Of a stretch of 64,000 nt of DNA, positions 46,822 to 56,008 are shown piece after piece. The notes below the pieces were generated by a model. It saw only the letters and a program-made list of their open reading frames with translations. It was not told the origin of the DNA and did no database searches. The position numbers and the translations under genes are program-made. This DNA is from Candidatus Izemoplasma sp. GTDB lineage: Bacteria; Bacillota_I; Bacilli_A; Izemoplasmatales; Izemoplasmataceae. Every line of letters starts with the position of its first letter. Within the stretch, counting starts at the first letter, position 1. Location of the stretch: positions 26,143-90,142 of the forward strand of contig JAGYII010000003.1 of the NCBI GenBank assembly GCA_018402725.1, read 5' to 3'.

Positions 46822-47069
46822 TAAAAGCCTCCTTGAATAATCACACTAGGAATAAATAATCCGGCGATGATGGCGATGATGATACTGAGGGCAAAAAAGA
46901 CGATTCTAAACGTCATTGAGCCTTCTTTTAAAAGCCCACTATAAACTGAAGGATAAAGCACGGCTAGGCTTAAATAAAGTCCCAGACGGGGTAGATCAAT
47001 CAAACCCATGTTAATCAATATAAGATAAAACAAAAGACTAAAGACAGTGCCATGAACACGCTTATTCAT
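46821..47069 (-). CDS. Small hydrophobic membrane protein
   Basis: An 82-residue protein with two or three hydrophobic segments covering most of its length. Family not recognised. It lies between the Lon-like protease gene (8-base overlap) and lspA (one-base overlap), so it is a true operon member. GGAGGGCTTCA precedes the ATG. Confidence 0.7.
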   Translation of the reverse strand: MNKRVHGTVFSLLFYLILINMGLIDLPRLGLYLSLAVLYPSVYSGLLKEGSMTFRIVFFALSIIIAIIAGLFIPSVIIQGGF

Positions 47070-48033
47070 TGAAGCCCTCCAAGTAGTCTAAGACATCTTG
47101 AAAATGAGCGACTTCGACCAGCTCAAAGCTGGGGGATCTTAAGGTTTGATAGACCGCAAGCGCTTCTTGGTAATTGACCCCTGCGGGCACAAAAAAGACA
47201 TCGGCTTTTTCACGGTGAGCACTGTATACTTTTTGTTTTACCGCCCCAATGGACCCAACTTGTCCGTTGATGAAGATTGTTCCGGTACCGGCGATCTTAA
47301 AATCGCCATAAGAGGATCCGGTTAGAAGGGCATAGATATAAAGGGTCTGCATCATTCCACTGGAAGGTCCGCCAATGGTGGATGATTCAACAGAATAAGA
47401 AATCGGAATGTCGATGATTTTTGTGTATTGGCTAAATTGTAACCCCAATAAACATTCATCGATGTTTTTTGTCAGCTCAACCAGGTAAGTCTCTTCACCT
47501 TGAAAGGTTAAGGACACGGTTTCCCCGCAGGGAATTTGATTGAGTCTGGTGATTAAATCATCGAAATGGCCATTCACTGAAATTAAGGTATCCCCAATCA
47601 CGAGACCGGCTTCTCTTAATTCAGCGCGGTAAAGACTTAAGAGCCACAATTGTTCATACTCCACCGCTTGATTATCGGCTAAAAAGGCGGTTAATACGGC
47701 AGCTTCAATCGCCGTGTTACGACTGACTTGACCGCTGATGAAGCGGTCTTGATTGGTAAGACCGATTTGAGAAGGAGGAATCGGGGTGACGTCAATCGAA
47801 TCAACAAACTGAGCCACGATCCACTGAAAGATGGTCGGGCGCTGGAAGCTCATCACGTAGACGGCGTTCAATGACACATCTGGGGCCGTTAAGGTTTCAA
47901 ACGTAATAAAAGCGTCTAAAGGTTCTAAGTTACCCGGAGCATCGAGACGGTAATCGACCCGGGCGACGAGGGTAAAAAACAAAAAGATCACGGATAAAGC
48001 ATACAGTCCGGTGATCCATTTATTTTTCAGCAT
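47062..48033 (-). CDS. Membrane-anchored PDZ and Lon-like (S16) protease, SepM/YlbL type
   Basis: A 323-residue protein: one N-terminal membrane segment (about 7-24), an external PDZ-like domain ([16 protein letters not shown], about 145-190) and a C-terminal Lon-type S16 protease domain. The catalytic Ser is in GGPSSGMMQ and the Lys in [11 protein letters not shown]. In streptococci SepM processes a signalling peptide outside the cell; in Bacillus YlbL has a checkpoint role. The substrate here is unknown. It overlaps comEB by 14 bases. Confidence 0.88.
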   Translation of the reverse strand: MLKNKWITGLYALSVIFLFFTLVARVDYRLDAPGNLEPLDAFITFETLTAPDVSLNAVYVMSFQRPTIFQWIVAQFVDSIDVTPIPPSQIGLTNQDRFISGQVSRNTAIEAAVLTAFLADNQAVEYEQLWLLSLYRAELREAGLVIGDTLISVNGHFDDLITRLNQIPCGETVSLTFQGEETYLVELTKNIDECLLGLQFSQYTKIIDIPISYSVESSTIGGPSSGMMQTLYIYALLTGSSYGDFKIAGTGTIFINGQVGSIGAVKQKVYSAHREKADVFFVPAGVNYQEALAVYQTLRSPSFELVEVAHFQDVLDYLEGFNE

Positions 48034-48496
48034 GAATCTCGACCCTAACTTCCTTCACGTTTCTTAAGGCGATACCGGCATCTTTCAACATCCGTTCGGA
48101 CGCTTTAAAGGAATCTTTATCATGGTATTTATGACTTTCATAGACCAAGCCTTTAATCCCGCTTTGAATGATTAGTTTGGCACATTCATGACACGGGAAT
48201 AACGACACATACATCGTCGCGCCTTCTAAGGAAACCGTCGCGTTTAAAATCGCGTTGGGCTCGGCGTGAACGACATAGGGATATTTCGTATTTAAAAAGT
48301 CACCGGTATTTTCCCACGGATAGGTATCATCATCAATGCCATTAGGCATACCGTTATAACCAATGCCTACGATATGATTTTTGGCATCGACAATGCACGC
48401 ACCAACTTGAGTACTGGGGTCTTTAGACCGCATTGCAGAAAGCTTGGCGACCCCCATGAAATAGGTGTCCCAACTAATATAATCAGACCGTTTCAT
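48020..48496 (-). CDS. comEB: dCMP deaminase (ComEB family)
   Basis: A 158-residue zinc-dependent deoxycytidylate deaminase with HAEPNAI and PCHEC as the zinc and catalytic motifs. It makes dUMP for thymidylate synthesis. I chose the ATG at 48496 following AAGGATGTATT, and not the longer frame from 48532. Confidence 0.92.
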   Translation of the reverse strand: MKRSDYISWDTYFMGVAKLSAMRSKDPSTQVGACIVDAKNHIVGIGYNGMPNGIDDDTYPWENTGDFLNTKYPYVVHAEPNAILNATVSLEGATMYVSLFPCHECAKLIIQSGIKGLVYESHKYHDKDSFKASERMLKDAGIALRNVKEVRVEIHAEK

Positions 48497-48981
48497 AATA
48501 CATCCTTGTATGAACTTAAGGGGATATGACAATATCCGTTTGGGTTTTTATCAAGGTAATCTTGATGGTAGCCTTCGGCTGAATCATAATGAACGTTAGA
48601 TTTGATTTCAATCTGAAAAGGCTTCGAATAGGCTTTTTGTTTTTCAGCTAAATAGGCATCGAGTTTGACTCTTAAATCATCATCCAAATTATAAAATCCA
48701 CTGCGGTACTGTATGCCGATATCGGGACCTTGACGATTTTTTAAGGTCGGGTCGACGATATTAAAGTAATGATCGAGAATTTTTTCAAAGGAAATAACGG
48801 TCTCATCGAAATGCAAAAGGACCGCTTCCGTATGACCAGAACCGTAACATACTTGTTCGTAAGTTGGATTTTTAAAGGCTCCATCTACATATCCGACATC
48901 AGAATCGGTAATTCCCGCAAGTTGTTTAAAATAGGCTTCAACGCCCCAAAAACAACCGCCTGCACATATCATTTGTCGCAT
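48493..48981 (-). CDS. msrA: Peptide methionine-S-sulfoxide reductase MsrA
   Basis: A 162-residue MsrA with the catalytic Cys in GGCFWGVE and family blocks [15 protein letters not shown] and [12 protein letters not shown]. It repairs oxidised methionine (S form). Apparent first gene of the msrA-comEB-protease-lspA-rluD operon. GGTGAGGTGAACG precedes the ATG. Confidence 0.94.
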   Translation of the reverse strand: MRQMICAGGCFWGVEAYFKQLAGITDSDVGYVDGAFKNPTYEQVCYGSGHTEAVLLHFDETVISFEKILDHYFNIVDPTLKNRQGPDIGIQYRSGFYNLDDDLRVKLDAYLAEKQKAYSKPFQIEIKSNVHYDSAEGYHQDYLDKNPNGYCHIPLSSYKDVL

Positions 48982-49069
48982 CGTTCACCTCACCTTTTTT
49001 TTAATAGATACCCGGATCATTAAAGTTATCTCTTCGATCAGTCTGTCCATTTTTTAAGCAGACAGAAAT

Positions 49070-50764
49070 TTATTTTAGGGATAGTTCTTTCTTTTGGTGA
49101 TCACTGATTTGTCCGGGGGCTTCACTCATTAAGCATTGTCCACTTGATGTTTTGGGAAAGGCGATGACATCACGAATGTTATCGGTTTTTCCTAAAATCA
49201 TCACTAGACGGTCTAACCCAAAAGCAATTCCTCCGTGAGGAGGCGTCCCATAATCAAAAGCTTTAACAAAGAATCCAAACTGCTCTTCAATCATTTTTTC
49301 GTCCATGCCTAAATGGCGAAAGACGGTTTCTTGAACCTCTTTTTGATGAATCCGGATCGATCCACCTCCCACCTCATGCCCATCGATTACTAAATCATAG
49401 GCACTGGCTAAGGCTTGACCGGGATCCTCTAATGATTCTAAGGTTTTGGGGGCTGTAAAAGGATGGTGCATCGAGACATACCGCTTAGCGTCATGGTCGT
49501 AATCATAAAGCGGCCAATCGACCACAAAGAAGGCATCGTGCGTGGTGGCATCGATTAACTTGAAGTGTTCGCCCATCAATAAACGTAAGCGACCCGCGGG
49601 ACCATACACATCAGGAGCCATCACGACCATTAAAGCATCGCCAGTTTCAAGCCCTAAAGCGATGAGACCTTTTATTTCATCGTCAGCTAAGTTTTTAACA
49701 ATCGATCCGGTCAAAGTCTCTTCTTTTTTAAGAACTAATAAGGTTGTCTCTGGGTACACATTAATCATCTCGGCCCAGGAATCAGAAAGTTTTCGGGTGA
49801 TTTTTTCAGCGCCCTCTTTGACCAAGATGGCTTTAACTTTTTTACCTTTAAAAAGGGGAAGGGAATTATTTTTAAAGAGTTCAGTGCATTCAATGAGCGG
49901 TAAACCAAAGCGACGGTCCGGTTTATCTGATCCATAGACTTCCATGGCCTGATGATAGGTTAAGACATCAAAAGGCTGATCAGAGAAGGCTTGATTCGCT
50001 TTTTTAAATACGTGTTTCACAAGACCTTCAGCTAAAGCCATCACATCTTTTTCTTTAGCAAAGGCCATCTCAATATCGATCTGCGTAAATTCAGGCTGAC
50101 GGTCTCGTCTTAAATCTTCATCACGGAAACACTTTGCGACTTGGTAATATTTTTCAAATCCACTAATCATCAAGAGTTGTTTATACATCTGTGGCGATTG
50201 GGGTAAGGCATAAAAATGATCGGGATAAATACGGGATGGCACGACATAATCACGCGCCCCTTCAGGCGTCGATTTATTTAAAATCGGGGTTTCAATTTCT
50301 AAAAAGTCGGCTTGATTTAAGTATTCTCTGGTCGCTTGCATAATGTCATGACGCAAGCGAATCAAATTTTGTAAAACGGGACGTCTTAAATCTAAGTAAC
50401 GATACTTAAGGCGAGTCTCTTCTAAAGCATCGGTATCGTCTTGAATCATTAAAGGCGGTGTTTTAGCCATTGATAAAACGGTTAAAGTCTTTACTAATAG
50501 TTCAATATCTCCCGTTGGGATCTCTTTATTTTTATTGCTGCGTTCTTTTAAGACCCCAGTGACTTCAATCACAGACTCATTTTTTAACTGGGAGGCTTCC
50601 TCTTTTAAAGGATGGTCGGCATCAAAAGACAATTGCAAAAGACCACTGCGGTCTCTTAAATCAACAAAGACTAAATGACCTAAGTCACGAACCTTAGCCA
50701 CAAATCCTTGCGCGGTCACGGTTTGACCCACATCTTTGAGTCGGTAAATCGCATTATTTGGCAT
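49070..50764 (-). CDS. aspS: Aspartyl-tRNA synthetase
   Basis: A 564-residue class II synthetase: N-terminal OB anticodon-binding domain (VGQTVTAQGFVAKVRD), class II motif 2 FRDEDLRRDRQPEFTQID, a bacterial GAD insertion, and motif 3 GIAFGLDRLVM. It charges tRNA-Asp. Four in-frame ATGs are possible; I prefer 50764 because GGAG lies six bases upstream and the protein then starts at the family's usual point. It overlaps the hisS end by 11 bases. Confidence 0.95.
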   Translation of the reverse strand: MPNNAIYRLKDVGQTVTAQGFVAKVRDLGHLVFVDLRDRSGLLQLSFDADHPLKEEASQLKNESVIEVTGVLKERSNKNKEIPTGDIELLVKTLTVLSMAKTPPLMIQDDTDALEETRLKYRYLDLRRPVLQNLIRLRHDIMQATREYLNQADFLEIETPILNKSTPEGARDYVVPSRIYPDHFYALPQSPQMYKQLLMISGFEKYYQVAKCFRDEDLRRDRQPEFTQIDIEMAFAKEKDVMALAEGLVKHVFKKANQAFSDQPFDVLTYHQAMEVYGSDKPDRRFGLPLIECTELFKNNSLPLFKGKKVKAILVKEGAEKITRKLSDSWAEMINVYPETTLLVLKKEETLTGSIVKNLADDEIKGLIALGLETGDALMVVMAPDVYGPAGRLRLLMGEHFKLIDATTHDAFFVVDWPLYDYDHDAKRYVSMHHPFTAPKTLESLEDPGQALASAYDLVIDGHEVGGGSIRIHQKEVQETVFRHLGMDEKMIEEQFGFFVKAFDYGTPPHGGIAFGLDRLVMILGKTDNIRDVIAFPKTSSGQCLMSEAPGQISDHQKKELSLK

Positions 50765-52016
50765 GGGCATCTCCATGGGACGATAAGACATGAATGAGTT
50801 GATCGGCTTGGACTTTTTGTTCCCCGCCGTGAACTTGATCTTTTAACGGATAAACGTGCGATTTGATCTCTTCTTCACCGATGATGAGGGCGAAATGAGC
50901 CTTTTCATGTTCCACTTGTTTAAATTGGGTTTTTAACGGGGCTTCTTGGGGATGTACTTTCACCGAAAATCCAGCTTCTCTTAAGAGGGTGGCGACCGCC
51001 AACGCTTCGTTAAAAACCGGACCTAAGACCACGATATAGACATCTAGGCTTAAGTCTTTAACCTCTTTATCAAGGGCCTTTAAAGCCACCACGAGTCGTT
51101 CAAGACCAAAACCAAACCCAACAGCAGGAACATCAGGCCCTCCAAGTTCTTTAACTAATAAGTCATAACGACCCCCGCCACACACGGTATTTTGTTGACC
51201 GAGAAGCGATTCACTGACTTTAAGTTCAAAGACAGTCTGGGTATAGTAATCAAGACCTCTAACAAGTTTAGGATTTACGATAAATGGAATCTTTAAATGG
51301 CTAAGGCCATTTTTTACCGCTTCAAAGTGGACGGCTTCTTCTTGAGATAAAAAAGCTTCTGGAGCGGGGGCTGATAAAAAGGCGGAGTTTTCAAGATCTA
51401 TTTTACAATCAAGCATTCTTAAAGGATTGGTTTCAAACCGAGCTTGACAGTCTGGGCATAATTCTTTGAGATGGGGCTTTAAATGCGCTTTTAGAGCATC
51501 GATATACTCGTTTTTTCGGGCAGTGCCTAAACTATTGATTTCAACGGTGACCTCTAACCCGAGCTGAGTCACCACCTTATGAGCCATTTGGATGACTTCA
51601 AGGTCAGCCGCCGGGGAGGCACTGCCAAAACGCTCAAACCCAGCGCTATAAAATTGACGGAAACGACCTTTTTGGGGCCGTTCATATCGAAACATCGGAC
51701 CTTCATAATAAAAGCTCTGATCGGTTTGGGGGAGGGCGTAAAGTTTATGTTCAATATAAGACCGGACCACCGAAGCGGTGCCTTCAGGTCTTAAGGTAAT
51801 GAGGCGTTTACCCCGGTCTTCAAAGGTATAGGTTTCTTTTCTAACGACATCTGACCCATCACCCAGTCCGCGGTGAAATAATTCAGTCGCTTCTAAAAGC
51901 GGGGTTTCAATTTTTTTAACGTGAAACTGGGCGGCCACTGATTCAATGGTTTTGCGAATCAGGGCATAATACGGACGTTCATCAATAATATCAAACATAC
52001 CTTTTAGGGTTTGCAT
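50754..52016 (-). CDS. hisS: Histidyl-tRNA synthetase
   Basis: A 420-residue class II synthetase with motif 2 FYYEGPMFRYERPQKGRFRQF, the His-specific LVRGLDYYTQTVFE, motif 3 GFGFGLERLV, and the C-terminal anticodon-binding domain. It charges tRNA-His. AAGGAGGCTTT precedes the ATG. hisS-aspS is a conserved Firmicutes operon and is here under a T-box. Confidence 0.95.
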   Translation of the reverse strand: MQTLKGMFDIIDERPYYALIRKTIESVAAQFHVKKIETPLLEATELFHRGLGDGSDVVRKETYTFEDRGKRLITLRPEGTASVVRSYIEHKLYALPQTDQSFYYEGPMFRYERPQKGRFRQFYSAGFERFGSASPAADLEVIQMAHKVVTQLGLEVTVEINSLGTARKNEYIDALKAHLKPHLKELCPDCQARFETNPLRMLDCKIDLENSAFLSAPAPEAFLSQEEAVHFEAVKNGLSHLKIPFIVNPKLVRGLDYYTQTVFELKVSESLLGQQNTVCGGGRYDLLVKELGGPDVPAVGFGFGLERLVVALKALDKEVKDLSLDVYIVVLGPVFNEALAVATLLREAGFSVKVHPQEAPLKTQFKQVEHEKAHFALIIGEEEIKSHVYPLKDQVHGGEQKVQADQLIHVLSSHGDAHAK

Positions 52017-52029
52017 AAAGCCTCCTTAA

Positions 52030-52215
52030 TAAAAAAAATCCCCCTTAACTCTAAGGGCGATCTCATCGCGGTACCACCTTAGTTCCAAACTTATTGGCCC
52101 TAACCGTTAACGCCGGGAACGTCAATTCTTGAAAGTGTCAAAATGGCTTTTTTCATGTCATGCTTCCACCGTTTCATGACTCGCTTTAAAGAAATAAAGA
52201 CATTCTTCTTTCGCA
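52030..52215 (-). promoter_or_regulatory. T-box riboswitch of hisS-aspS; specifier position reads GAC (Asp)
   Basis: The T-box sequence GGTGGTACCGCG is at 52067-52078 (minus strand). A terminator with T-run ends at 52030. Stem I closes with GAAAG (52208-52212) pairing CTTTC (52131-52135). On the 3' side above this helix the bases read GAC (52137-52139) then A (52136). GAC is an Asp codon, and the following purine is typical. CAC (His, 52135-52137) overlaps it by one base but would use a base from the closing helix. So the leader appears tuned to tRNA-Asp, although the first gene is hisS. Folding by eye. Confidence 0.85.
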
Positions 52216-52231
52216 ACAAATTGATAGGTAA

Positions 52232-52260
52232 ATTATAGCGTTAAATCCCTTCAGTGTCAA
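52232..52260 (-). promoter_or_regulatory. Consensus promoter of the hisS-aspS T-box leader
   Basis: Minus strand TTGACA (52255-52260) and TATAAT (52232-52237) with a 17-base spacer, a perfect sigma-70 consensus. The -35 element lies inside the last codons of the upstream GNAT gene. Confidence 0.88.
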
Positions 52261-52840
52261 TGCAACCCGCAATCACGAGTTTTTTCTTAAAGCGTTTAAA
52301 GTGTTCATGATGCCGATAATAGTAATCATCATTTGTCATCGCCGAAATGATGGTGTCTTTAATGACTTTATTTTGTTTTAAAAAACCATTTCTTAAAAGG
52401 CCTTCATATTGAAATAAAAGCTTTTGTCTAAGCCTTTCTGAGGGGAAATTATCTTTAAAATGGCGATATTCAAGACGCTTTAAATGAAAACATTCAAAAG
52501 CGACCATAATCATGATATTGGCGGCTTCTTCCATGAATCCTTGATTATGAAAATCAGGATGAAGTGCCATCCCAATCTCCCCGCTAAAATGGGGGGAAAG
52601 GTGATGAAGATCAATCGTTCCAATCAACACATCATCTAAAAGCGTGACGGCATACACTCCGCTATGACGCGGGTCATCTTTTAACATCGACTTGATGATG
52701 ACTTTGGTTTCCTCAATAGACGTATGCGGAGACCACCCCGCCTTAGGACCAATGTCTTTGAGCTTGGCATAGGAAAACATCGCTTCAGCATCACTTAAAC
52801 GAATGGGTCTTAAACGAATCCGCTCAGTTTGAAATATCAT
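52241..52840 (-). CDS. GNAT acetyltransferase, RimJ/RimL-like
   Basis: A 199-residue GNAT protein of the RimJ/RimL type (FQTERIRLRPIRLSDAEAMF at the start, acetyl-CoA region IGMALHPDFHNQGFMEEAANIM). It probably acetylates a protein N-terminus or small amine; target unknown. The ATG at 52840 has AAGGAG at the better distance than the ATG at 52846. It overlaps the dtd end by 17 bases. Confidence 0.85.
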   Translation of the reverse strand: MIFQTERIRLRPIRLSDAEAMFSYAKLKDIGPKAGWSPHTSIEETKVIIKSMLKDDPRHSGVYAVTLLDDVLIGTIDLHHLSPHFSGEIGMALHPDFHNQGFMEEAANIMIMVAFECFHLKRLEYRHFKDNFPSERLRQKLLFQYEGLLRNGFLKQNKVIKDTIISAMTNDDYYYRHHEHFKRFKKKLVIAGCIDTEGI

Positions 52841-53276
52841 AATCATGACTCCTTATAATTATGTTTACAGGCCCATCATTGAGGCTTTCAACCTTCATGT
52901 CAGCCCCGAAAAACCCTCGCTGGGTCGGTACTTTTAAAGCAAGAAAGTCCGCAAAAGTATGAAAATCATTAAGGGCTTCATTAAATGGTTTAGCGTGACT
53001 AAATGAAGGACGGTTCCCGGCTAAAGCGTCCGCTTCTAAGGTGAAGTTAGGAACGATTAAGATTGAGCCTTTGACATCATTGACATTGAGGTTCATTTTT
53101 CCAGCTCCATCATCAAAGATTCTTAACTTAGCAAGCTTTTCAGCAAACTTAAGTAAATCTGAAGAGACATCAGCGGGATGAAAAGAGACATACACTAACA
53201 ACCCTTTGGCGATCTCAACCGATTGATCAGGGGTGGTGACTAATGCGTTTAAGACCCGCTGAATTAAGAGCGTCAT
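52824..53276 (-). CDS. dtd: D-aminoacyl-tRNA deacylase
   Basis: A 150-residue DTD-family protein that removes D-amino acids from tRNA. The C-terminal GFFGADMKVESLNDGPVNII contains the family's Gly-Pro pair that gates the active site. The usual SQFTL motif reads PNFTL here, so the conserved Ser-Gln is altered, and the N-terminal half is diverged. It overlaps the rel stop by four bases (ATGA). rel-dtd is a conserved Firmicutes pair. Confidence 0.85.
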   Translation of the reverse strand: MTLLIQRVLNALVTTPDQSVEIAKGLLVYVSFHPADVSSDLLKFAEKLAKLRIFDDGAGKMNLNVNDVKGSILIVPNFTLEADALAGNRPSFSHAKPFNEALNDFHTFADFLALKVPTQRGFFGADMKVESLNDGPVNIIIRSHDYDISN

Positions 53277-55447
53277 CGCATCGGTCTTTCGATGCTGTAA
53301 ACATCTTTTATTTTATTAAGGTTTTGAATCACAATTTCAAGTTCAGTCAAGTCTTTAATGCCAACTTTAAGTTTGATGATGGCTTCACCCCGAGCGTTGG
53401 TGGAGGCTAATACTTGATTCACTTTTCCTTTAGACGCGGTGGTTGCATTAATCACATCTGCGAGGATATTATCGCGATTTCCAACCGTCAGTCTTAAATT
53501 AACGTTATAAACGGTTTCTTTCGTCCGGCCCCAAGTGACGGCCATTAATCGTTCTTCATCAAAGTTTTTGACGTTGTTACACTGTTTACGGTGCACGGCG
53601 ATACCGATTCCTTTAGACACGTACCCAACAATCTCATCGCCTGGCAAGGGACTGCAACAATTCGCTAGTTTAATGGAAGGATTATCAAGCCCCTCAACAA
53701 TGAAATCTGAGGCGGTTTTCTTTAATACTGCTCCGGCTTTATTGATTTGGTCTACGAGGTCTTTTTCTGAATAAGTCTCTTCACCGACTAATGCGTTCGC
53801 GGCGTTATTGACTTTAATCGTATTTTTTCCGATTTCGTAGTAAAGATCTTCTAAGCTTAATACCCCTTTATGTTCAAAGAGGGCTCTCACTTCTTTATCG
53901 GTAAAGGTTTCTTCATGGTGCCGTCGGGTGAGTTCTTTGATGAGTTCACTCCGGCCCATTTCAACAAGTTCATCGCGGCGTTGTTTATTGAGATAATTTT
54001 TGATTTTAGAACGGGCATTCGAGGTTTTGACGAGTTTAAGCCAGTTGTCATTAGGCCCAAAACTTTGTTTGGAAGTTTTCATCTTGATGATGTCGCCGGT
54101 TTGAAGTTTATATTCGAGCGGAACAATCTTATTATTAACGATTGCACCCACGGACTTAAGCCCGACTTCGGTATGAATTCTAAAAGCGAAATCTAAAGGC
54201 ATCGAACCCATGGGTAAATCAATGATGTCTCCATCGGGGGTAAAGACATAGACATTGGAATGGAAAATGTCTTCTTTAAGTAAGTCCACGACATCCCCAG
54301 CTTGTCCTTCTTCGGTGAACTGGATGAGGTCTGAATACCATTTGAGTTTATTTGAAATCGTTTCATTAATCGGAAGGCCATCATTGCCTTTATACGCCCA
54401 GTGAGCGGCCACCCCGTATTCTGCAATATCATCCATCTCTTCCGTTCTGATCTGAATTTCATAGATTTTACCGTTGGCGATGATGGAGGTATGAAGAGAT
54501 TGGTAAAGGTTGGGTTTAGGCATCGCAATATAATCTTTAAACCGGTTGGGAATCGGGGTCCATTTAGAATGGATCACCCCAATCGCGCTGTAACAATGTT
54601 CTAAACTAGAAACGATAACTCGCAAGGCAAGTAAGTCATAGATTTCTTCAAACTCTTTATCTCGGGCTTGCATTTTTTTATGGACCGAGTATATGTTTTT
54701 AACCCGGCCTTTAACGTCATATTCAAAGTGGTTTTCACGCAATAAGTATTCTAGATTGGTCTGCATCATTAAGATGTCTTTTTCACGGGTGTTTCTGGTG
54801 TCTATAATCATTTGAGAAATCATCGCATAACGCGGCGGATTTAAGTATTTAAAAGCCGTATCTTCAAGTTCAGCTTTCATCACGTTCATCCCAAGACGGT
54901 GCGCTAAAGGCGCGTAAATATCAAGGGTTTCTTGAGCAATCCGGGTTTGTTTATCGGGGTCAACAAAGGCAAGGGTCCTAATGTTATGGAGGCGGTCTGC
55001 CAGTTTCACGATGATGACCCGGATGTCTTTAGCCATTGCGATCAACATCTTTTGATAGTTCTGGGCTTGTTGGGAAAGCTTCTCTTCTTCATCTGAATCA
55101 GAACCACGGTATTTATACTGTCCAAGTTTAGTGACGCCTTCGATCAGTAAAGCCACGGCCTCCCCAAAGTTTTCTTCGACTTCTTTAAAGGTTGCTGGCG
55201 TATCTTCTAAAACATCATGCAAAAGCCCGGCGATGATGGTCGTCGGGTCGGTTTTAAGTTCGGAAAGAGTATAGGCCACCGCTAATGGATGGGTGATGTA
55301 AGGCTCGCCGGATGACCGTTGTTGATTAAGATGACACGCCTGGGCGTATTGATAAGCTTCAACAATCTTTTGGACATCGGCGGGGTTGTCCATATACCCT
55401 TTTACATTTGCGATAAATGATTCATAGCCTTCAATCGCAAAAGACAC
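53273..55447 (-). CDS. rel: Bifunctional (p)ppGpp synthetase/hydrolase Rel
   Basis: A 724-residue long RelA/SpoT homologue: HD hydrolase domain (GLLHDVLEDT, residues about 50-150), synthetase domain (RVKNIYSVHKKM onward, about 235-340), TGS domain (about 385-450), helical and zinc-finger-like regions (LANCCSPLPGDEIVG) and a C-terminal ACT domain. Both HD residues and synthetase motifs look intact, so it should make and degrade the alarmone. The start is GTG at 55447, ten bases after AGGAGG. It lies 9 bases after apt. Confidence 0.93.
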   Translation of the reverse strand: MSFAIEGYESFIANVKGYMDNPADVQKIVEAYQYAQACHLNQQRSSGEPYITHPLAVAYTLSELKTDPTTIIAGLLHDVLEDTPATFKEVEENFGEAVALLIEGVTKLGQYKYRGSDSDEEEKLSQQAQNYQKMLIAMAKDIRVIIVKLADRLHNIRTLAFVDPDKQTRIAQETLDIYAPLAHRLGMNVMKAELEDTAFKYLNPPRYAMISQMIIDTRNTREKDILMMQTNLEYLLRENHFEYDVKGRVKNIYSVHKKMQARDKEFEEIYDLLALRVIVSSLEHCYSAIGVIHSKWTPIPNRFKDYIAMPKPNLYQSLHTSIIANGKIYEIQIRTEEMDDIAEYGVAAHWAYKGNDGLPINETISNKLKWYSDLIQFTEEGQAGDVVDLLKEDIFHSNVYVFTPDGDIIDLPMGSMPLDFAFRIHTEVGLKSVGAIVNNKIVPLEYKLQTGDIIKMKTSKQSFGPNDNWLKLVKTSNARSKIKNYLNKQRRDELVEMGRSELIKELTRRHHEETFTDKEVRALFEHKGVLSLEDLYYEIGKNTIKVNNAANALVGEETYSEKDLVDQINKAGAVLKKTASDFIVEGLDNPSIKLANCCSPLPGDEIVGYVSKGIGIAVHRKQCNNVKNFDEERLMAVTWGRTKETVYNVNLRLTVGNRDNILADVINATTASKGKVNQVLASTNARGEAIIKLKVGIKDLTELEIVIQNLNKIKDVYSIERPMR

Positions 55448-55456
55448 TGGCGCCTC

Positions 55457-55969
55457 CTAGTAATGCAATAAACTTAAGATCGGGATATTTCCGAGTAATT
55501 CACGGCCGCCTAAAAAATCAAGTTCGATTAAAAAAGCACACCCAACGACGTTACCCCCGAGTTTTTCAATCAGGTTAATGGTGGCTTTTAAAGTCCCACC
55601 TGTGGCCAGTAAATCATCGATAATAAAAATGTTTTGACCGGGTTTAATGTCTTCTTCATGGACCGCTAGGGTGTTAGAACCGTATTCTAAATCATACGAT
55701 TCTTGTAAGACTTTACGGGGCAGTTTCCCCGGTTTACGAACCGGGATAAACCCTAAGTCAAGCGCGTATGAGACCGGGGTCCCAAAGATAAATCCACGGG
55801 CATCAGGACCGACAATTAAGTCAGCACCTTGGGCTTTAGCAAAGGCAGCCATTTGGTCAATGGTGTATTTAAATGCTTTCGCATCGCCAATTAAAGGTGT
55901 AATGTCTTTAAACTGAATGCCTTTTTCAGGAAAGTCAGGAACATTGATAATGTAGCGGGATAAATCCAT
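55457..55969 (-). CDS. apt: Adenine phosphoribosyltransferase
   Basis: A 170-residue type I phosphoribosyltransferase with the PRPP motif IFIIDDLLATGGTLKA and GPDARGFIFG. It salvages adenine to AMP. apt-rel-dtd is a conserved order in Firmicutes and suits a cell that imports nucleosides through BmpA-NupOPQ. AAGAAGG precedes the ATG. Confidence 0.95.
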   Translation of the reverse strand: MDLSRYIINVPDFPEKGIQFKDITPLIGDAKAFKYTIDQMAAFAKAQGADLIVGPDARGFIFGTPVSYALDLGFIPVRKPGKLPRKVLQESYDLEYGSNTLAVHEEDIKPGQNIFIIDDLLATGGTLKATINLIEKLGGNVVGCAFLIELDFLGGRELLGNIPILSLLHY

Positions 55970-56008
55970 AGCAACCTTCTTTTTTAATTTATTATTGTAT
56001 CACATTTT

